The notes beneath the pieces are model-generated. The model did no database searches. It was not told where the DNA came from and saw only the letters and a program-made list of their open reading frames with translations. The position numbers were made by a program, and so were the translations under genes. Of a DNA stretch of 40,966 nt, positions 15,994-25,123 are shown one piece after another. Position 1 is the stretch's first letter. Every line of letters starts with the position of its first letter. Location: positions 1-40,966 of the forward strand of contig NZ_JAILQF010000466.1 in the NCBI RefSeq assembly GCF_024699075.1, written 5' to 3'. The DNA is from Butyrivibrio sp. GTDB lineage: Bacteria > Bacillota_A > Clostridia > Lachnospirales > Lachnospiraceae.

Positions 15994-17286
15994 ATGGAAA
16001 AATATGTCATTAAAGGCGGTAATCCGCTGGCAGGTGAAGTTGAAATAGGCGGTGCAAAGAATGCAGCACTTGCTATTCTGGCTGCTGCGATCATGACTGA
16101 TGAAACAGTATATATTGATAATATGCCTGATGAAAGGGATACTAATATCCTCTTGCAGGCTATGGAAAGTATTGGAGTACTTGTTGACCGCGTAGACAGA
16201 CACAGCGTAAAGATCAATGCATCTCAGGTACGCAATCATACTATAGAGAACGAGTTTATCAAGAAGATGAGAGCATCCTATTATCTTATAGGAGCCCTTC
16301 TTGGCAAATATAAGCATGCACAGGTAGTTCTTCCAGGTGGATGCGATATAGGTCTTCGTCCTATAGATCAGCACATTAAAGGATTTAATGCGCTTGGTGC
16401 AACTGTTAATATAGAGCATGCTATTATTAACGCAGAAGCAGAGCAGCTTGTAGGAAGCCATATCTATCTTGATATGGTATCAGTAGGAGCTACTATTAAT
16501 ATCATGCTTGCTGCATCAATGGCTAATGGTCAGACTATTATTGAAAATGCTGCCAAAGAGCCGCATGTAGTTGACGTTGCCAACTTCCTTAACAGTATGG
16601 GTGCTAACATTAAAGGTGCCGGTACTGATGTAATAAGAATAAGAGGTGTTCAGAAGCTTCATGGAAGCGAATATACAATTATTCCTGATCAGATAGAAGC
16701 TGGAACATTCATGGTTGCAGCAGCCGCTACAAGAGGCGATGTCATTATCAAGAATGTTATACCTAAGCACCTTGAGTCTATATCTGCAAAACTCATTGAG
16801 ATGGGATGTGTAATACATGAATCTGATGATGCAGTAAGAGTAGAGGCAAGAAGACGTCCTATAGCAACACATGTTAAGACTCTTCCATATCCGGGTTTCC
16901 CTACAGATATGCAGCCACAGATAACTGTAGCACTTGGACTTGCAAGTGGTATAAGCATTGTTACAGAGAGCATTTTTGAGAACCGTTTTAAATATGTTGA
17001 TCAGCTTATGAGAATGGGCGCCAACATCAAGGTTGAAGGCAGTGCAGCCATTGTTAACGGAGTAGAGAGATATTCAGGAGCAGATATATCAGCACCTGAT
17101 CTTCGTGCAGGCGCAGCCCTTGTAATCGCTGGACTTACAGCTGATGGATTTACAACAATCGACAATATTCATTTCATCGAAAGAGGATATGAAGATTTTG
17201 ATATCAAGTTAAGAGAACTTGGTGCTCAGATCGAGAAAGTCGATACAGATGAGGAATTAAGAAAAGCAGAACTTAAGATGGCATGA
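15994..17286 (+). CDS. murA: UDP-N-acetylglucosamine 1-carboxyvinyltransferase
   Basis: MurA moves enolpyruvate from phosphoenolpyruvate to UDP-GlcNAc, the first committed step of peptidoglycan precursor synthesis in the cytoplasm. The start is ATG at 15994, 6 bases after GAGG; an ATG at 15982 would overlap that site. The 430-residue length is normal. GAKNAALA (with the UDP-GlcNAc-binding lysine) and the catalytic-loop PGGCDIGLRP are intact, with the catalytic cysteine at residue 117, so the enzyme should be sensitive to fosfomycin. DLRAGAALVIAGL and the GYEDFD end motif are present. Since Firmicutes often have two copies (MurA and MurZ/MurA2), this could be either one. It has its own promoter and terminator. 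Confidence 0.96.
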   Translation: MEKYVIKGGNPLAGEVEIGGAKNAALAILAAAIMTDETVYIDNMPDERDTNILLQAMESIGVLVDRVDRHSVKINASQVRNHTIENEFIKKMRASYYLIGALLGKYKHAQVVLPGGCDIGLRPIDQHIKGFNALGATVNIEHAIINAEAEQLVGSHIYLDMVSVGATINIMLAASMANGQTIIENAAKEPHVVDVANFLNSMGANIKGAGTDVIRIRGVQKLHGSEYTIIPDQIEAGTFMVAAAATRGDVIIKNVIPKHLESISAKLIEMGCVIHESDDAVRVEARRRPIATHVKTLPYPGFPTDMQPQITVALGLASGISIVTESIFENRFKYVDQLMRMGANIKVEGSAAIVNGVERYSGADISAPDLRAGAALVIAGLTADGFTTIDNIHFIERGYEDFDIKLRELGAQIEKVDTDEELRKAELKMA

Positions 17287-17308
17287 TCTTAATTCAGAAC
17301 ATATTATA

Positions 17309-17342
17309 AGAGCCTTAAGGGATTCCCTTAAGGCTCTTTTTT
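17309..17342. terminator. bidirectional terminator between murA and the acyltransferase
   Basis: A 14-base near-perfect palindrome (AGAGCCTTAAGGG / CCCTTAAGGCTCT) followed by TTTTTT on the plus strand. The stop codon of the converging minus-strand gene (17328-17330) lies inside the stem. Confidence 0.85.
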
Positions 17343-18404
17343 GGACTTTATGCCAAGAGTGATAGGAAGAAGTTTTTTCTGAATATTTCCTGCTATAAGG
17401 CATATAACTATAGTGATTATAGAAGGAATGACAGAAACAAGAAGTGCTATAGGTGAATCAGGATCTGCCAGCACATTGGTAAACTTACCTATGACAGCCT
17501 GCATTACTATAACAGGATACTTGTTCCATAAGAGTATAGGAAGGGTATTCATTCCTGTATAGGTTATTGCATGTATACGGCTTCCTATAAGATTACCGGC
17601 ATACAAAAAGGCAAGTGTAAAGCACATAGCGCTTATAAAGTACAGAATGAAGTTTGTGCCATATTCATCGGTTCTTGCACTTGTTTCGCCATTGAAGGAG
17701 GCTATAGAAGTCGCAAGCACGATAAATACCAGTAAGAGAGTAATTTTTTTGCCTTTAGTATTATCGGAGCAGCTATCAATAGATTTTGCTATAGGAGCAA
17801 GCGTTATTCCGGCTTCTGTGAATATCACATTGCAAAGTGCAGTTTCAATATGCCATGGAAGAGCGACATTTAAAGACCTTTGGGTCAGATAAAAACCTGT
17901 TATATTGCATAAAAGACACAGAATAATGCGAAGTATAAGCTTATGAAACTGATTGGTCTTGACAATTGATACAATAGACTCAATAAGATATACAAGCAGC
18001 ATGACTATGAAAAGGCATGGAAGAAACCATAGTGAATTATTCCATTTCATATGGCTGTGCTTGCCATTTCCATATAGCATGTAAAGAAGGTTTGGAAGTA
18101 TCCTTGTTGTTGAAATATCTTCTGAAAGAGTGTTTGATGCGAATTGTCCCAAAAAAGCAAATATAAAGATGCTTATGATTCCGGCAAACAGATAAGGTAC
18201 CACTATAGTTCGGATTTTTTTGTAAAGGAAAGAAAAAAATGATGCACTCTGGTGGTAGGTAAATCCTGCAAGAACAAAAAATACCGGCACAGAAGCCGGG
18301 ACGAAATACGCAAAATAGCGGCCGTCCCGGATCATATGCGCCAGAACGACCATTAAAATAGCAAAAGCTTTAGCATTATCAAGAGTAGAATTTCGAGTTG
18401 TCAT
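17328..18404 (-). CDS. membrane acyltransferase (acyltransferase 3 family)
   Basis: 358 residues and about ten membrane helices. The N-terminus LDNAKAFAILMVVLAHMI contains the conserved histidine of acyltransferase-3 proteins and resembles the fucose-4-O-acetylase (OafA/WcjD-like) branch; FFVLAGFTYH follows in the second helix. Such proteins carry acetyl or succinyl groups across the membrane onto surface polysaccharides or peptidoglycan. Here the natural target would be the glycan made by the cluster at the left. Its ATG overlaps the TGA of the upstream HD-GYP gene (ATGA at 18401-18404), so the two are translationally coupled. No separate domain is fused. The substrate is not known. Confidence 0.85.
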   Translation of the reverse strand: MTTRNSTLDNAKAFAILMVVLAHMIRDGRYFAYFVPASVPVFFVLAGFTYHQSASFFSFLYKKIRTIVVPYLFAGIISIFIFAFLGQFASNTLSEDISTTRILPNLLYMLYGNGKHSHMKWNNSLWFLPCLFIVMLLVYLIESIVSIVKTNQFHKLILRIILCLLCNITGFYLTQRSLNVALPWHIETALCNVIFTEAGITLAPIAKSIDSCSDNTKGKKITLLLVFIVLATSIASFNGETSARTDEYGTNFILYFISAMCFTLAFLYAGNLIGSRIHAITYTGMNTLPILLWNKYPVIVMQAVIGKFTNVLADPDSPIALLVSVIPSIITIVICLIAGNIQKKLLPITLGIKSKKEP

Positions 18405-19486
18405 ATTATTTCTTCTATGTATATATCAGGTGTCTGTGTAAGATCTACATACTTTTCGCCAATACGAATTGTAGGCCTGGACAGATGATTTCTGTTGATA
18501 AATACAATATCTCCTTCGAGGCCGTTGTTAAGACGTACGCGGTTAAGCAGATAGGTGTTAACAACGTTACCTAAAAATGTCATGATAGCATTTGTATCAT
18601 ATTTTTGAAGTCCTTCACTTTCAAAAAGAGAGATAGCAACGAAAGGACACAAAGGACCTCTGTAAACACGGGCACTTGTCATTGCATCATATACATCTGC
18701 AATAGCAACAATCTTGGCAAAAGGATCTATCTGCGAAGCTTCAAGATGAAGAGGATAGCCTGAACCATCACATCTTTCATGATGCATAAGAGCAGCGTTC
18801 TTAATATGCGGATTAAGGTCTGTGTCTTTTAAGATCTTATAGCCTTCCTGAGGATGAGTCTGTACAATAGTGTACTCATAATCAGTCAGCTTGGCAGGCT
18901 TTGTAATAATCTGTTCAGGTATGACAAGCTTTCCTATATCATGAAGAAGACCTGCTGTAGTTAAGATATTAATATCTTCTTCAGACATTTTGAGCCACTG
19001 ACCTGTTACATTACTGATAAGAGCTACATTGATGCAGTGAGTATAGGTAGCATCATCATACTGACGCAGAGAATGCATCATATCAAAAACACTTGAAGGC
19101 CCATTGGTTGAATTTATAAGTTCAAGCACAGGAGCCGTCAAAGCAGTAGTATCAATAGTCTGATTATTATGGACTATATTATTTATATTTTTCTCAAAAT
19201 CTGAGGCAGCTTCTTCAAAATCATGTTTGAACTGTTTGAATTCTGTTGTCTGCTGGAGTCTTTGAGAATAGGAGAGCGTCTGAAGCTCATCAATTGAAGG
19301 CTTGGATATTTCTTCTATTTCGTCTTCAACCAAAACATTGACGGTAGAATAGAATTCAAGCTTAGCAATTGACTTATCATCAAGAACGGCGCCCTTTGGA
19401 AGAATAAGTTGGTCGTTATTGTACGTATAAACATTTTCTGCAAGGACCATACCAGGCAGAAGATTAGAGGTCATAGTACGCTTCAT
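18401..19486 (-). CDS. HD-GYP cyclic-di-GMP phosphodiesterase
   Basis: The start is ATG at 19486, 12 bases after AGGAGG on the minus strand; a GTG at 19522 in the same frame has no such site. The 361-residue protein has an N-terminal ~100 residues (MVLAENVYTYNNDQLILPKG, similar to the lead-in domain of many HD-GYP proteins) and an HD-GYP domain: HDIGK with the metal pair at 182-183, HHERCDGSGYP at 235-245, and IVAIADVYDAMTSAR. The motifs are complete, so it should cleave c-di-GMP. No sensor or membrane segment is seen, so it is cytoplasmic. It is the first gene of a two-gene unit with the membrane acyltransferase. Confidence 0.92.
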   Translation of the reverse strand: MKRTMTSNLLPGMVLAENVYTYNNDQLILPKGAVLDDKSIAKLEFYSTVNVLVEDEIEEISKPSIDELQTLSYSQRLQQTTEFKQFKHDFEEAASDFEKNINNIVHNNQTIDTTALTAPVLELINSTNGPSSVFDMMHSLRQYDDATYTHCINVALISNVTGQWLKMSEEDINILTTAGLLHDIGKLVIPEQIITKPAKLTDYEYTIVQTHPQEGYKILKDTDLNPHIKNAALMHHERCDGSGYPLHLEASQIDPFAKIVAIADVYDAMTSARVYRGPLCPFVAISLFESEGLQKYDTNAIMTFLGNVVNTYLLNRVRLNNGLEGDIVFINRNHLSRPTIRIGEKYVDLTQTPDIYIEEII

Positions 19487-19536
19487 AAAAAAGTGTATCC
19501 TCCTAGAGTTGAATAAGTACACAAAACCACAATTTA

Positions 19537-19565
19537 ATTATAGTTTCACGAATCTCAAAAGTCAA
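19537..19565 (-). promoter_or_regulatory. consensus promoter of the HD-GYP-acyltransferase unit
   Basis: On the minus strand TTGACT (19565-19560), 17 bases, then TATAAT (19542-19537). It is the best -35/-10 match in the window, pointing to constitutive sigma-A transcription. Confidence 0.75.
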
Positions 19566-19642
19566 AACTGTTAATAGTACACAAAAAAATCATAGCTGCG
19601 TTGAGTAAAAGGGATAAAAACTTAAAAATCATTACCAGGATG

Positions 19643-19672
19643 TTGATAACAACAACTTTACTAAGCTATACT
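19643..19672 (+). promoter_or_regulatory. promoter for the small gene at 19716
   Basis: TTGATA (19643-19648), 18 bases, TATACT (19667-19672). An ACGTACGT palindrome lies just downstream, near the expected transcription start, and could be an operator. Confidence 0.55.
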
Positions 19673-19715
19673 AATTACGTACGTTTTATGGGATATAGGA
19701 GAAGACTAAAGATAT

Positions 19716-20096
19716 ATGAAAGATTATAAAGAAAATCGAAGTCCTGCTGATATACTTGATCAGCTTAGAAAAGAACATTTTGCTTTTTCTCAGGTTAATC
19801 CTGATATATTTCCTGATTTTCAGGCACATGACAGGTCAACTCAGTTTTTGAAAGCTAAATGGGATAAATCCGGTAAGGCAGAACGTGTAATTATACTACA
19901 GTCTTTATTAGAGAATGAGAAGGCTAAGCAAAAAAGACTTGAGGAGCTTATAGATGAAGCCAAAAGATGTCTTGATGATGATGAGAAGAAGGTTATAGAT
20001 GCTAATAAGAAGCACCTTAAAACTTTAAAATACGGGCGAATACCTGCAATATTCATAAGAGATGATAAAGATAATAAGAAAGCTGCAGACAGATAG
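19716..20096 (+). CDS. small hypothetical protein, charged and helical
   Basis: 126 residues, no recognised family. ATG is preceded by AGGAGA about 14 bases upstream, a long spacing. The protein is soluble and highly charged: an N-terminal part with aromatic residues (FAFSQVNPDIFPDFQ), a probable coiled coil at ~60-100 (LLENEKAKQKRLEELIDEAK), and a basic tail ending in IPAIFIRDDKDNKK. It has its own promoter and a strong terminator whose stem contains the TAG stop, which supports a real, separately transcribed gene. It lies between the divergent HD-GYP unit and the long-hairpin repeat. No role can be assigned. Confidence 0.7.
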   Translation: MKDYKENRSPADILDQLRKEHFAFSQVNPDIFPDFQAHDRSTQFLKAKWDKSGKAERVIILQSLLENEKAKQKRLEELIDEAKRCLDDDEKKVIDANKKHLKTLKYGRIPAIFIRDDKDNKKAADR

Positions 20097-20123
20097 CAAT
20101 AGACTATCATCTGCAGCTTTTTT
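20079..20123 (+). terminator. terminator overlapping the end of the small gene
   Basis: AAGCTGCAGA..GATAG pairs with CTATC..CTGCAGCTT, followed by TTTTTT (the T-run continues to 20123). The gene's stop codon (20094-20096) is within the left arm. Confidence 0.85.
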
Positions 20124-20129
20124 AGTGAG

Positions 20130-20427
20130 TCAAACTTCGCACATATAAACAAGTTACTTTCCTTACAATTTGATATCTTTGGCAGTTAATAAAGACTTTC
20201 CTCGCCTTAACAATCTTATAATTCAAGGCTTAATATCTGGAATTTTATATTCCGGGGTCCGAAACTCGCTACGCTCGAACATGCGGACCCCAAGCAGAAT
20301 ATAAAACTCCATCTCTCAAGCTCTTGAATTTAATAAGATTTTTAAAGAACTCGAAAATTCTTTATTAACTGCCCAAGATATCAAATTCGCAAGAAATCAT
20401 AGATTGTTTATTATGTGCGAAGTTTGA
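20130..20427. repeat. 298-bp long-hairpin repeat element
   Basis: Nearly all of this segment is self-complementary. Outer arms 20130-20152 and 20404-20427 match apart from one extra base; the next arms 20167-20195 and 20359-20387 (29 bases) differ at one position; arms at 20212-20227 / 20323-20340 and 20239-20261 / 20284-20310 pair with small gaps; the loop is about 22 bases (around 20262-20283). It has no reading frame of note. The outer arms and the TTTGAT..AACTGC segments recur in the shorter copy at 22810. The rest of this ~500-base gap (20428-20598) holds a small hairpin GCGCAA-GCG-TTGCGC and the leader of the galactanase gene. Confidence 0.88.
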
Positions 20428-20598
20428 GTTATTAAGGGGGGTATGACAGGTTTGACCTAGCGCAAGCGTTGCGCACCGATTTGGTAGTTATTTTGGGCGC
20501 GAATCCATGAATATTGCTGTATCATAGATACATAGGCATAAGAAAATAATATATGGGAATAATTTTATAAAAAGCATAATTAAAAATAGGGGGTCTTA

Positions 20599-22809
20599 AT
20601 GGTAAATAAACTTACAAAAAAATTAGCACTTACACTTGCTGTAACTCTGGCAGCTGCGCCTTTATCAGCCTGCCAAAGCGGTAACACTTCTGACTCTGTG
20701 GAGGGAGCATCTGATGTGGTAGCAAGTGAAGCATCTAATGAAGTATCAGCTGAAACATCTAATGAAGTATCAGCTGAAGCATCTGATTCATCTGCATCTG
20801 ATACTGATTCCCAAAAAGATACTGATATGACAGAAGATTCTTCTAAGGAGGGGACAGTGGACGATTCACAGGCAGTAGAACTTAAAACTGTTGACAAAGA
20901 TGGTAATTATTTTAAAGACAAAGAGGTTTATGTACAGAAGGTCGAGGGACTTTCTGATGATTTTATGAAAGGCGTAGACATATCTTCTTTTCTTTCAGAG
21001 TCAGAAAGCGGAGTAGTATTCAAAGATTTTGAAGGTAACGATATAGATGATCAGGGGTTTTTTGATCTACTGTCAGAAAGCGGGGTCAACTATGTAAGAA
21101 TCCGCGTATGGAATGATCCTTACGATGAAGAAGGAAATGGATATGGCGGTGGTAACTGCGATATAGACAGAGCAGTAACAATGGGAGAGTATGCAACAAA
21201 TGCAGGAATGAAGGTATATATAGACTTCCATTATTCTGATTTCTGGGCTGATCCCAATAAGCAGATGTCTCCTAAAGCCTGGGAGGGCATGAGTATATCA
21301 GACAGGGAAGAGGCACTGTACGAATATACTGTTGATAGTCTTGAAAAGCTTAAAGATGCAGGAGTTGATGTAGGGCTTGTTGCTGTTGGTAATGAGACAG
21401 ATTCAGGAATGGCAGGTGTTACATCACAATCAGAAAAATGTACCCTTTATAGTGCAGGAAGTAAGGCAGTAAGAGAAGTATTTCCTGAAGCTTTAATAGC
21501 AGTTCATTATTCAAATCCCCAGCGTGATTATATGGAAATAGCCAAAATGCTGGATGATATGGATGTTGATTATGACGTATTTGCTACTTCTTATTATCCT
21601 TACTGGCACGGATCGCTTGAAAATCTTACTAACACTTTGAAGAATGTAGCTGAGAGCTATAACAAGAAAGTTATGGTAGCAGAGACATCATGGGCTTATA
21701 CACTTGATGACGGAGACGGATCCGGCAATACAGTTTGTAAAGGAAGTAATGATGACGACAGCGAATATTCTATTTCCGTTCAGGGACAAAGCGAAGTTAT
21801 AAGAAATGTAATTAAGGCTGTTTCTGATGTTGGAGAAGAAGGAATAGGTGTATTTTACTGGGAACCTGCATGGATTCCCGTAAATGTATATGCAGATACT
21901 ACAGATAATGCAGCAGATACTTTAAAGACTAACAGCGCCTTATGGGAGCAATATGGCTCAGGATGGGCTTCAAGCTATGCATCAGTTTATGATCCTGATG
22001 ATGCAGGACAGTATTATGGAGGAAGCTCATGGGACAATCAGGCTCTGTTTGATTTTGCAGGATATCCTCTTTCTTCTCTAAAGACTTTTGCCTATGTAGA
22101 TACAGGTAATGATATTGAAAATATGGAACTTGAAAAAGCTATAAATCCTGAAGAGATAACAGTAAGTCTTGGTGAAGATATTGGAGAATATCTGCCTGAA
22201 ACAGTTAAGGGCCAGTACACAGGAGGTGCAAGGCTTGATCTTCCTGTAGTATGGGACGACTATTCTCGTATTACCGAGTTTGGAGAATATAAGATATTTG
22301 GTACAGCAACAGATGTTATGTCGACTGATGGAGAGAATACGGCAAGGGTTATCATTGTGATAAATGTGCTTCCGGACAGTCTTCTTACGAACAGTGATTT
22401 CGAGACAGGTGATGAAACAGGCTGGCTGCTTGAAGGCAATGGACCATGGGTAGATTCTGAAGATGTTTACAGAGGTGAATATGGACTTCATTTCTGGTCA
22501 TCGGGCAAAGTTGAATTTACTGCAACTCAGACTTATACTGCGCAGGAAGCAGGTAGTTATATTGCCTCTATGATGATCCAGGGAGGAGACGCTGGCGATG
22601 ATCAGGAGATAACAATTACACTTACCAATAATACTAAAGGAACATCAGTAACTGCAGAAACAACTATAACAGGATGGCTTGAATGGACCAATCCTGTAAC
22701 ACAGGCACTTGAAGCAGATGAGGGCGACGAGCTTACAGTTACTATATATGTAAAGGGAGCAGAAGGTGCATGGGGCACAATTGATGATGCATACCTTTAT
22801 ATAGAATAA
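20599..22809 (+). CDS. GH53 endo-beta-1,4-galactanase lipoprotein with C-terminal binding domain
   Basis: 736 residues; ATG follows AGGGGG. A lipoprotein signal peptide ends with the lipobox LSAC (Cys25), so it is anchored outside the membrane. A Ser/Asp/Glu-rich linker (~30-110) contains short ASNEVSAE repeats. The GH53 TIM barrel (~115-495) has YVRIRVWNDPYDEEGNGYGGG, IDFHYSDFWADP, the acid/base glutamate in GNET (E266) and the nucleophile in VAETSWAY (E362). Next come a bacterial Ig-like domain (~515-590) and a C-terminal jelly roll (~595-736, LTNSDFETGDETGW) like CBM61, which binds galactan. The enzyme would cut beta-1,4-galactan side chains of pectin into oligosaccharides. No transporter for them is adjacent, and the gene is flanked by two hairpin repeats. 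Confidence 0.93.
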   Translation: MVNKLTKKLALTLAVTLAAAPLSACQSGNTSDSVEGASDVVASEASNEVSAETSNEVSAEASDSSASDTDSQKDTDMTEDSSKEGTVDDSQAVELKTVDKDGNYFKDKEVYVQKVEGLSDDFMKGVDISSFLSESESGVVFKDFEGNDIDDQGFFDLLSESGVNYVRIRVWNDPYDEEGNGYGGGNCDIDRAVTMGEYATNAGMKVYIDFHYSDFWADPNKQMSPKAWEGMSISDREEALYEYTVDSLEKLKDAGVDVGLVAVGNETDSGMAGVTSQSEKCTLYSAGSKAVREVFPEALIAVHYSNPQRDYMEIAKMLDDMDVDYDVFATSYYPYWHGSLENLTNTLKNVAESYNKKVMVAETSWAYTLDDGDGSGNTVCKGSNDDDSEYSISVQGQSEVIRNVIKAVSDVGEEGIGVFYWEPAWIPVNVYADTTDNAADTLKTNSALWEQYGSGWASSYASVYDPDDAGQYYGGSSWDNQALFDFAGYPLSSLKTFAYVDTGNDIENMELEKAINPEEITVSLGEDIGEYLPETVKGQYTGGARLDLPVVWDDYSRITEFGEYKIFGTATDVMSTDGENTARVIIVINVLPDSLLTNSDFETGDETGWLLEGNGPWVDSEDVYRGEYGLHFWSSGKVEFTATQTYTAQEAGSYIASMMIQGGDAGDDQEITITLTNNTKGTSVTAETTITGWLEWTNPVTQALEADEGDELTVTIYVKGAEGAWGTIDDAYLYIE

Positions 22810-22917
22810 CTCAAACTTCGCACATAAACAGGTGCGTTTATCCTTGAGATTTGATTAACTGCACAAGTTATCAAATTCCTAAGGATCTTAGATCGTTTAT
22901 AATGTGCGAAGTTTGAG
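22810..22917. repeat. 108-bp short copy of the long-hairpin repeat
   Basis: It begins one base after the galactanase stop. Ends CTCAAACTTCGCACAT and ATGTGCGAAGTTTGAG are exact inverted repeats. Its right half (22855-22917) aligns with the right arm of the 298-bp element, and its left end with that element's left arm, so it looks like an internally shortened version. ATTTGATTAACT / AGTTATCAAAT form the inner stem. AGAATAA occurs close to both ends, a possible but imperfectly placed target duplication. Confidence 0.85.
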
Positions 22918-22960
22918 AAGAATAATAGTATTTGCCTAATAATAATCGTGATGATATATT

Positions 22961-22999
22961 TAACTCAGCGGGATAATTTCTACCGCTGAGTTATTTTCT
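22961..22999 (+). terminator. terminator after the galactanase
   Basis: TAACTCAGCGG (22961-22971) pairs with CCGCTGAGTTA (22983-22993), then TTTTCTT. It lies beyond the short hairpin repeat, so the repeat would be part of the galactanase transcript. Confidence 0.8.
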
Positions 23000-23098
23000 T
23001 ATATGCATTTTTTATATACAGATTTTCTTATACAATTTTTTTAGATACAGATTTTCTTATAATTTTTTTTCTTTTGTAAAATCTCTTAAGGAGGCTAT

Positions 23099-25099
23099 AT
23101 GGCGGGAGGCAGGATTCTACTTGATTATAATATTGATCTGGATATATCCGGTGCGCTTCTTCTGGCTTTTATATATTCCGTCATGAAGATTCGTTATTCT
23201 GAAACGCCAGAGAATCAGAAGTACATAAGATTTGTTGTATTTGCTTTTCTTACAGCAGTATTTGATATAATCAATGCCTTTTGTATAAGCAATGCACTGA
23301 CCTTCCCTGTACTTTTTTGCAAGATCAATTACGTAATCTATTATATGTGCCAGATAATGATGGCATATTATATCTGTTCGTATATAGCAGGTCTTGTCGA
23401 TCTTCGCACTGGCAATAAAGATTACAAGTCCAAGATGCTCCCTGTCAAAATAATGGTCATATTCTCTTTTTTTAGCATGATATTAAATGTTATATTTGGA
23501 TTTTTTAACAACTTCGACCATCAAAACGGCTACACTCATGGCCCGTTTTTCTTTGTAATGTTTGCACTTCCTGTATGCATTACAATGTATTCATTAATAC
23601 TTGTGATACTTGGAAATATAGTATTATCGCATCTTGAAATATATATCATGGTCTTCTTTTACACACTTGTAATAGGCGGCGTTCTCATAAGAACCTTTAT
23701 CCTTGTTAACTATATGCTTGATGAATTTTTTGTTGCATTTGGCGCCCTTGGAGTATTGTTCCTTCTTGAAACGCCTGATTATCGTAAGCTTATGGAGACA
23801 ATGAACAGTCTTGAAAAGGCAAGAAGAGAAGCTGAGAATGAAAAAAATATTTCGAACAAATACCGAATAGAAGCTGAAAAGCAGCGCGATCTGGCTCAAA
23901 GTGCAACTAAAGCTAAAGACAATTTTATCATCTCAATGAGCCATGAGATAAGAACTCCAATAAATGCTGTACTTGGAATGAATGAGATAATCATGAGAAA
24001 TGAGACTGATCCTGAGCTTAAATCCTGCGCTGAATCAGCCATTATGTCAGGCAACACACTTCTTTCCCTTATAAATGATATATTAGACCTTTCAAGGATC
24101 GAGTCAGGTAAGATAGAACTTGTTAATGAAAAATATGATGTAGCATCACTTATACAGGACAGCTGCAATATAATCCATGACAGGGCAAGTAAAAAGAAGC
24201 TTAAATTCTATGTAGAAAGCGACAGAGATGTACCTTCAAGCCTTATAGGCGATATGGTAAGGGTAAGACAGGTTATCGTAAATATGCTTACAAATGCCGT
24301 GAAATATACGGATGAAGGCAGCGTGACCATGAAGGTTGAATGTAAGTGTGACGGTAATAAAGCAAATCTTATTGTAAAGGTTAAAGATACAGGAATTGGA
24401 ATAAAACAAGAAGATATAGAGAAAGTATTTGAAAAGTTCGGCCGAGCAGAGATCAAAAGAAATTATAACGTAGAAGGAACAGGCCTTGGAATGCCGCTTA
24501 GCCGCGATATCTGTAATGCCATGGGAGGCAGCATAGAAGTTAAAAGTACATACGGCGAGGGATCAACATTTACAGCTGTATTTCCTCAAACGATTGCTGA
24601 CTTTAGGCCCATAGGTAATATGAGCGTTGATAACAGAGGCAATGCAAGCGTCAAAGAAAGATATCACCTGTTTGAAGCACCTGAAGCAAGAATCCTGGTT
24701 GTAGATGATACAAAGGTAAATCTGAAGCTATTTAAAAAGCTCATAGAACCGTCAAAAGTAATGGTAGATTCTGCCATAAGCGGCCAGGAAGCTTTAAAAC
24801 AGATAACCCTATATAAGTATGACATGATATTTATGGATCATCTTATGCCTGAAATGGATGGAATAGAGACCTTTAAGGCAATGGAGAAGCTACCGCAAAA
24901 TTTAAATAAAGAGACTCCTGTTATCATGCTTACTGCAAATGCCATAACGGGTATGAGAGAAGAGTATCTTGGAATTGGCTTTAAAGATTACCTGCCCAAG
25001 CCGGTCAAAGGCGAAAAGCTTGAGCTTATGATAATGCAGTATCTTCCTAAAGAAAAGATGACTATCATAGATCATACTGAATCTGATTCAAAAAAGTGA
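23099..25099 (+). CDS. hybrid sensor histidine kinase with receiver domain
   Basis: 666 residues; ATG follows AAGGAGG. About seven membrane helices fill residues 10-225 (for example LLLAFIYSVMKI, FPVLFCKINYVIYYMCQ, VFFYTLVIGGVLI), a 7TM-type sensor. A coiled coil (~235-270) leads to the phosphoacceptor motif SMSHEIRTPINAVLGMNE with His282, and the ATPase domain has NMLTNAVKYTDEG, DTGIGI and GTGLGMPL. A C-terminal receiver (~530-650) has the DD pair in LVVDDTK, acceptor Asp580 in FMDHLMPEMDG, and the conserved lysine in LPKPVK. With its own receiver it would act through an HPt protein; such a protein is encoded at 26462. The ligand is unknown. Confidence 0.92.
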   Translation: MAGGRILLDYNIDLDISGALLLAFIYSVMKIRYSETPENQKYIRFVVFAFLTAVFDIINAFCISNALTFPVLFCKINYVIYYMCQIMMAYYICSYIAGLVDLRTGNKDYKSKMLPVKIMVIFSFFSMILNVIFGFFNNFDHQNGYTHGPFFFVMFALPVCITMYSLILVILGNIVLSHLEIYIMVFFYTLVIGGVLIRTFILVNYMLDEFFVAFGALGVLFLLETPDYRKLMETMNSLEKARREAENEKNISNKYRIEAEKQRDLAQSATKAKDNFIISMSHEIRTPINAVLGMNEIIMRNETDPELKSCAESAIMSGNTLLSLINDILDLSRIESGKIELVNEKYDVASLIQDSCNIIHDRASKKKLKFYVESDRDVPSSLIGDMVRVRQVIVNMLTNAVKYTDEGSVTMKVECKCDGNKANLIVKVKDTGIGIKQEDIEKVFEKFGRAEIKRNYNVEGTGLGMPLSRDICNAMGGSIEVKSTYGEGSTFTAVFPQTIADFRPIGNMSVDNRGNASVKERYHLFEAPEARILVVDDTKVNLKLFKKLIEPSKVMVDSAISGQEALKQITLYKYDMIFMDHLMPEMDGIETFKAMEKLPQNLNKETPVIMLTANAITGMREEYLGIGFKDYLPKPVKGEKLELMIMQYLPKEKMTIIDHTESDSKK

Positions 25100-25123
25100 T
25101 CGTAGATCATGATACATTTGCCC

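Noticed and set aside
20580..20897. Minus-strand Ser/Asp-rich open frame opposite the galactanase signal peptide
   Set aside because: It mirrors the low-complexity linker on the other strand and overlaps the lipoprotein signal; it is an antisense shadow.
20130..22917. Composite transposon carrying the galactanase
   Set aside because: No transposase or clear target-site duplication spans the pair; only related hairpin repeats are seen, so I report a flanking arrangement instead.
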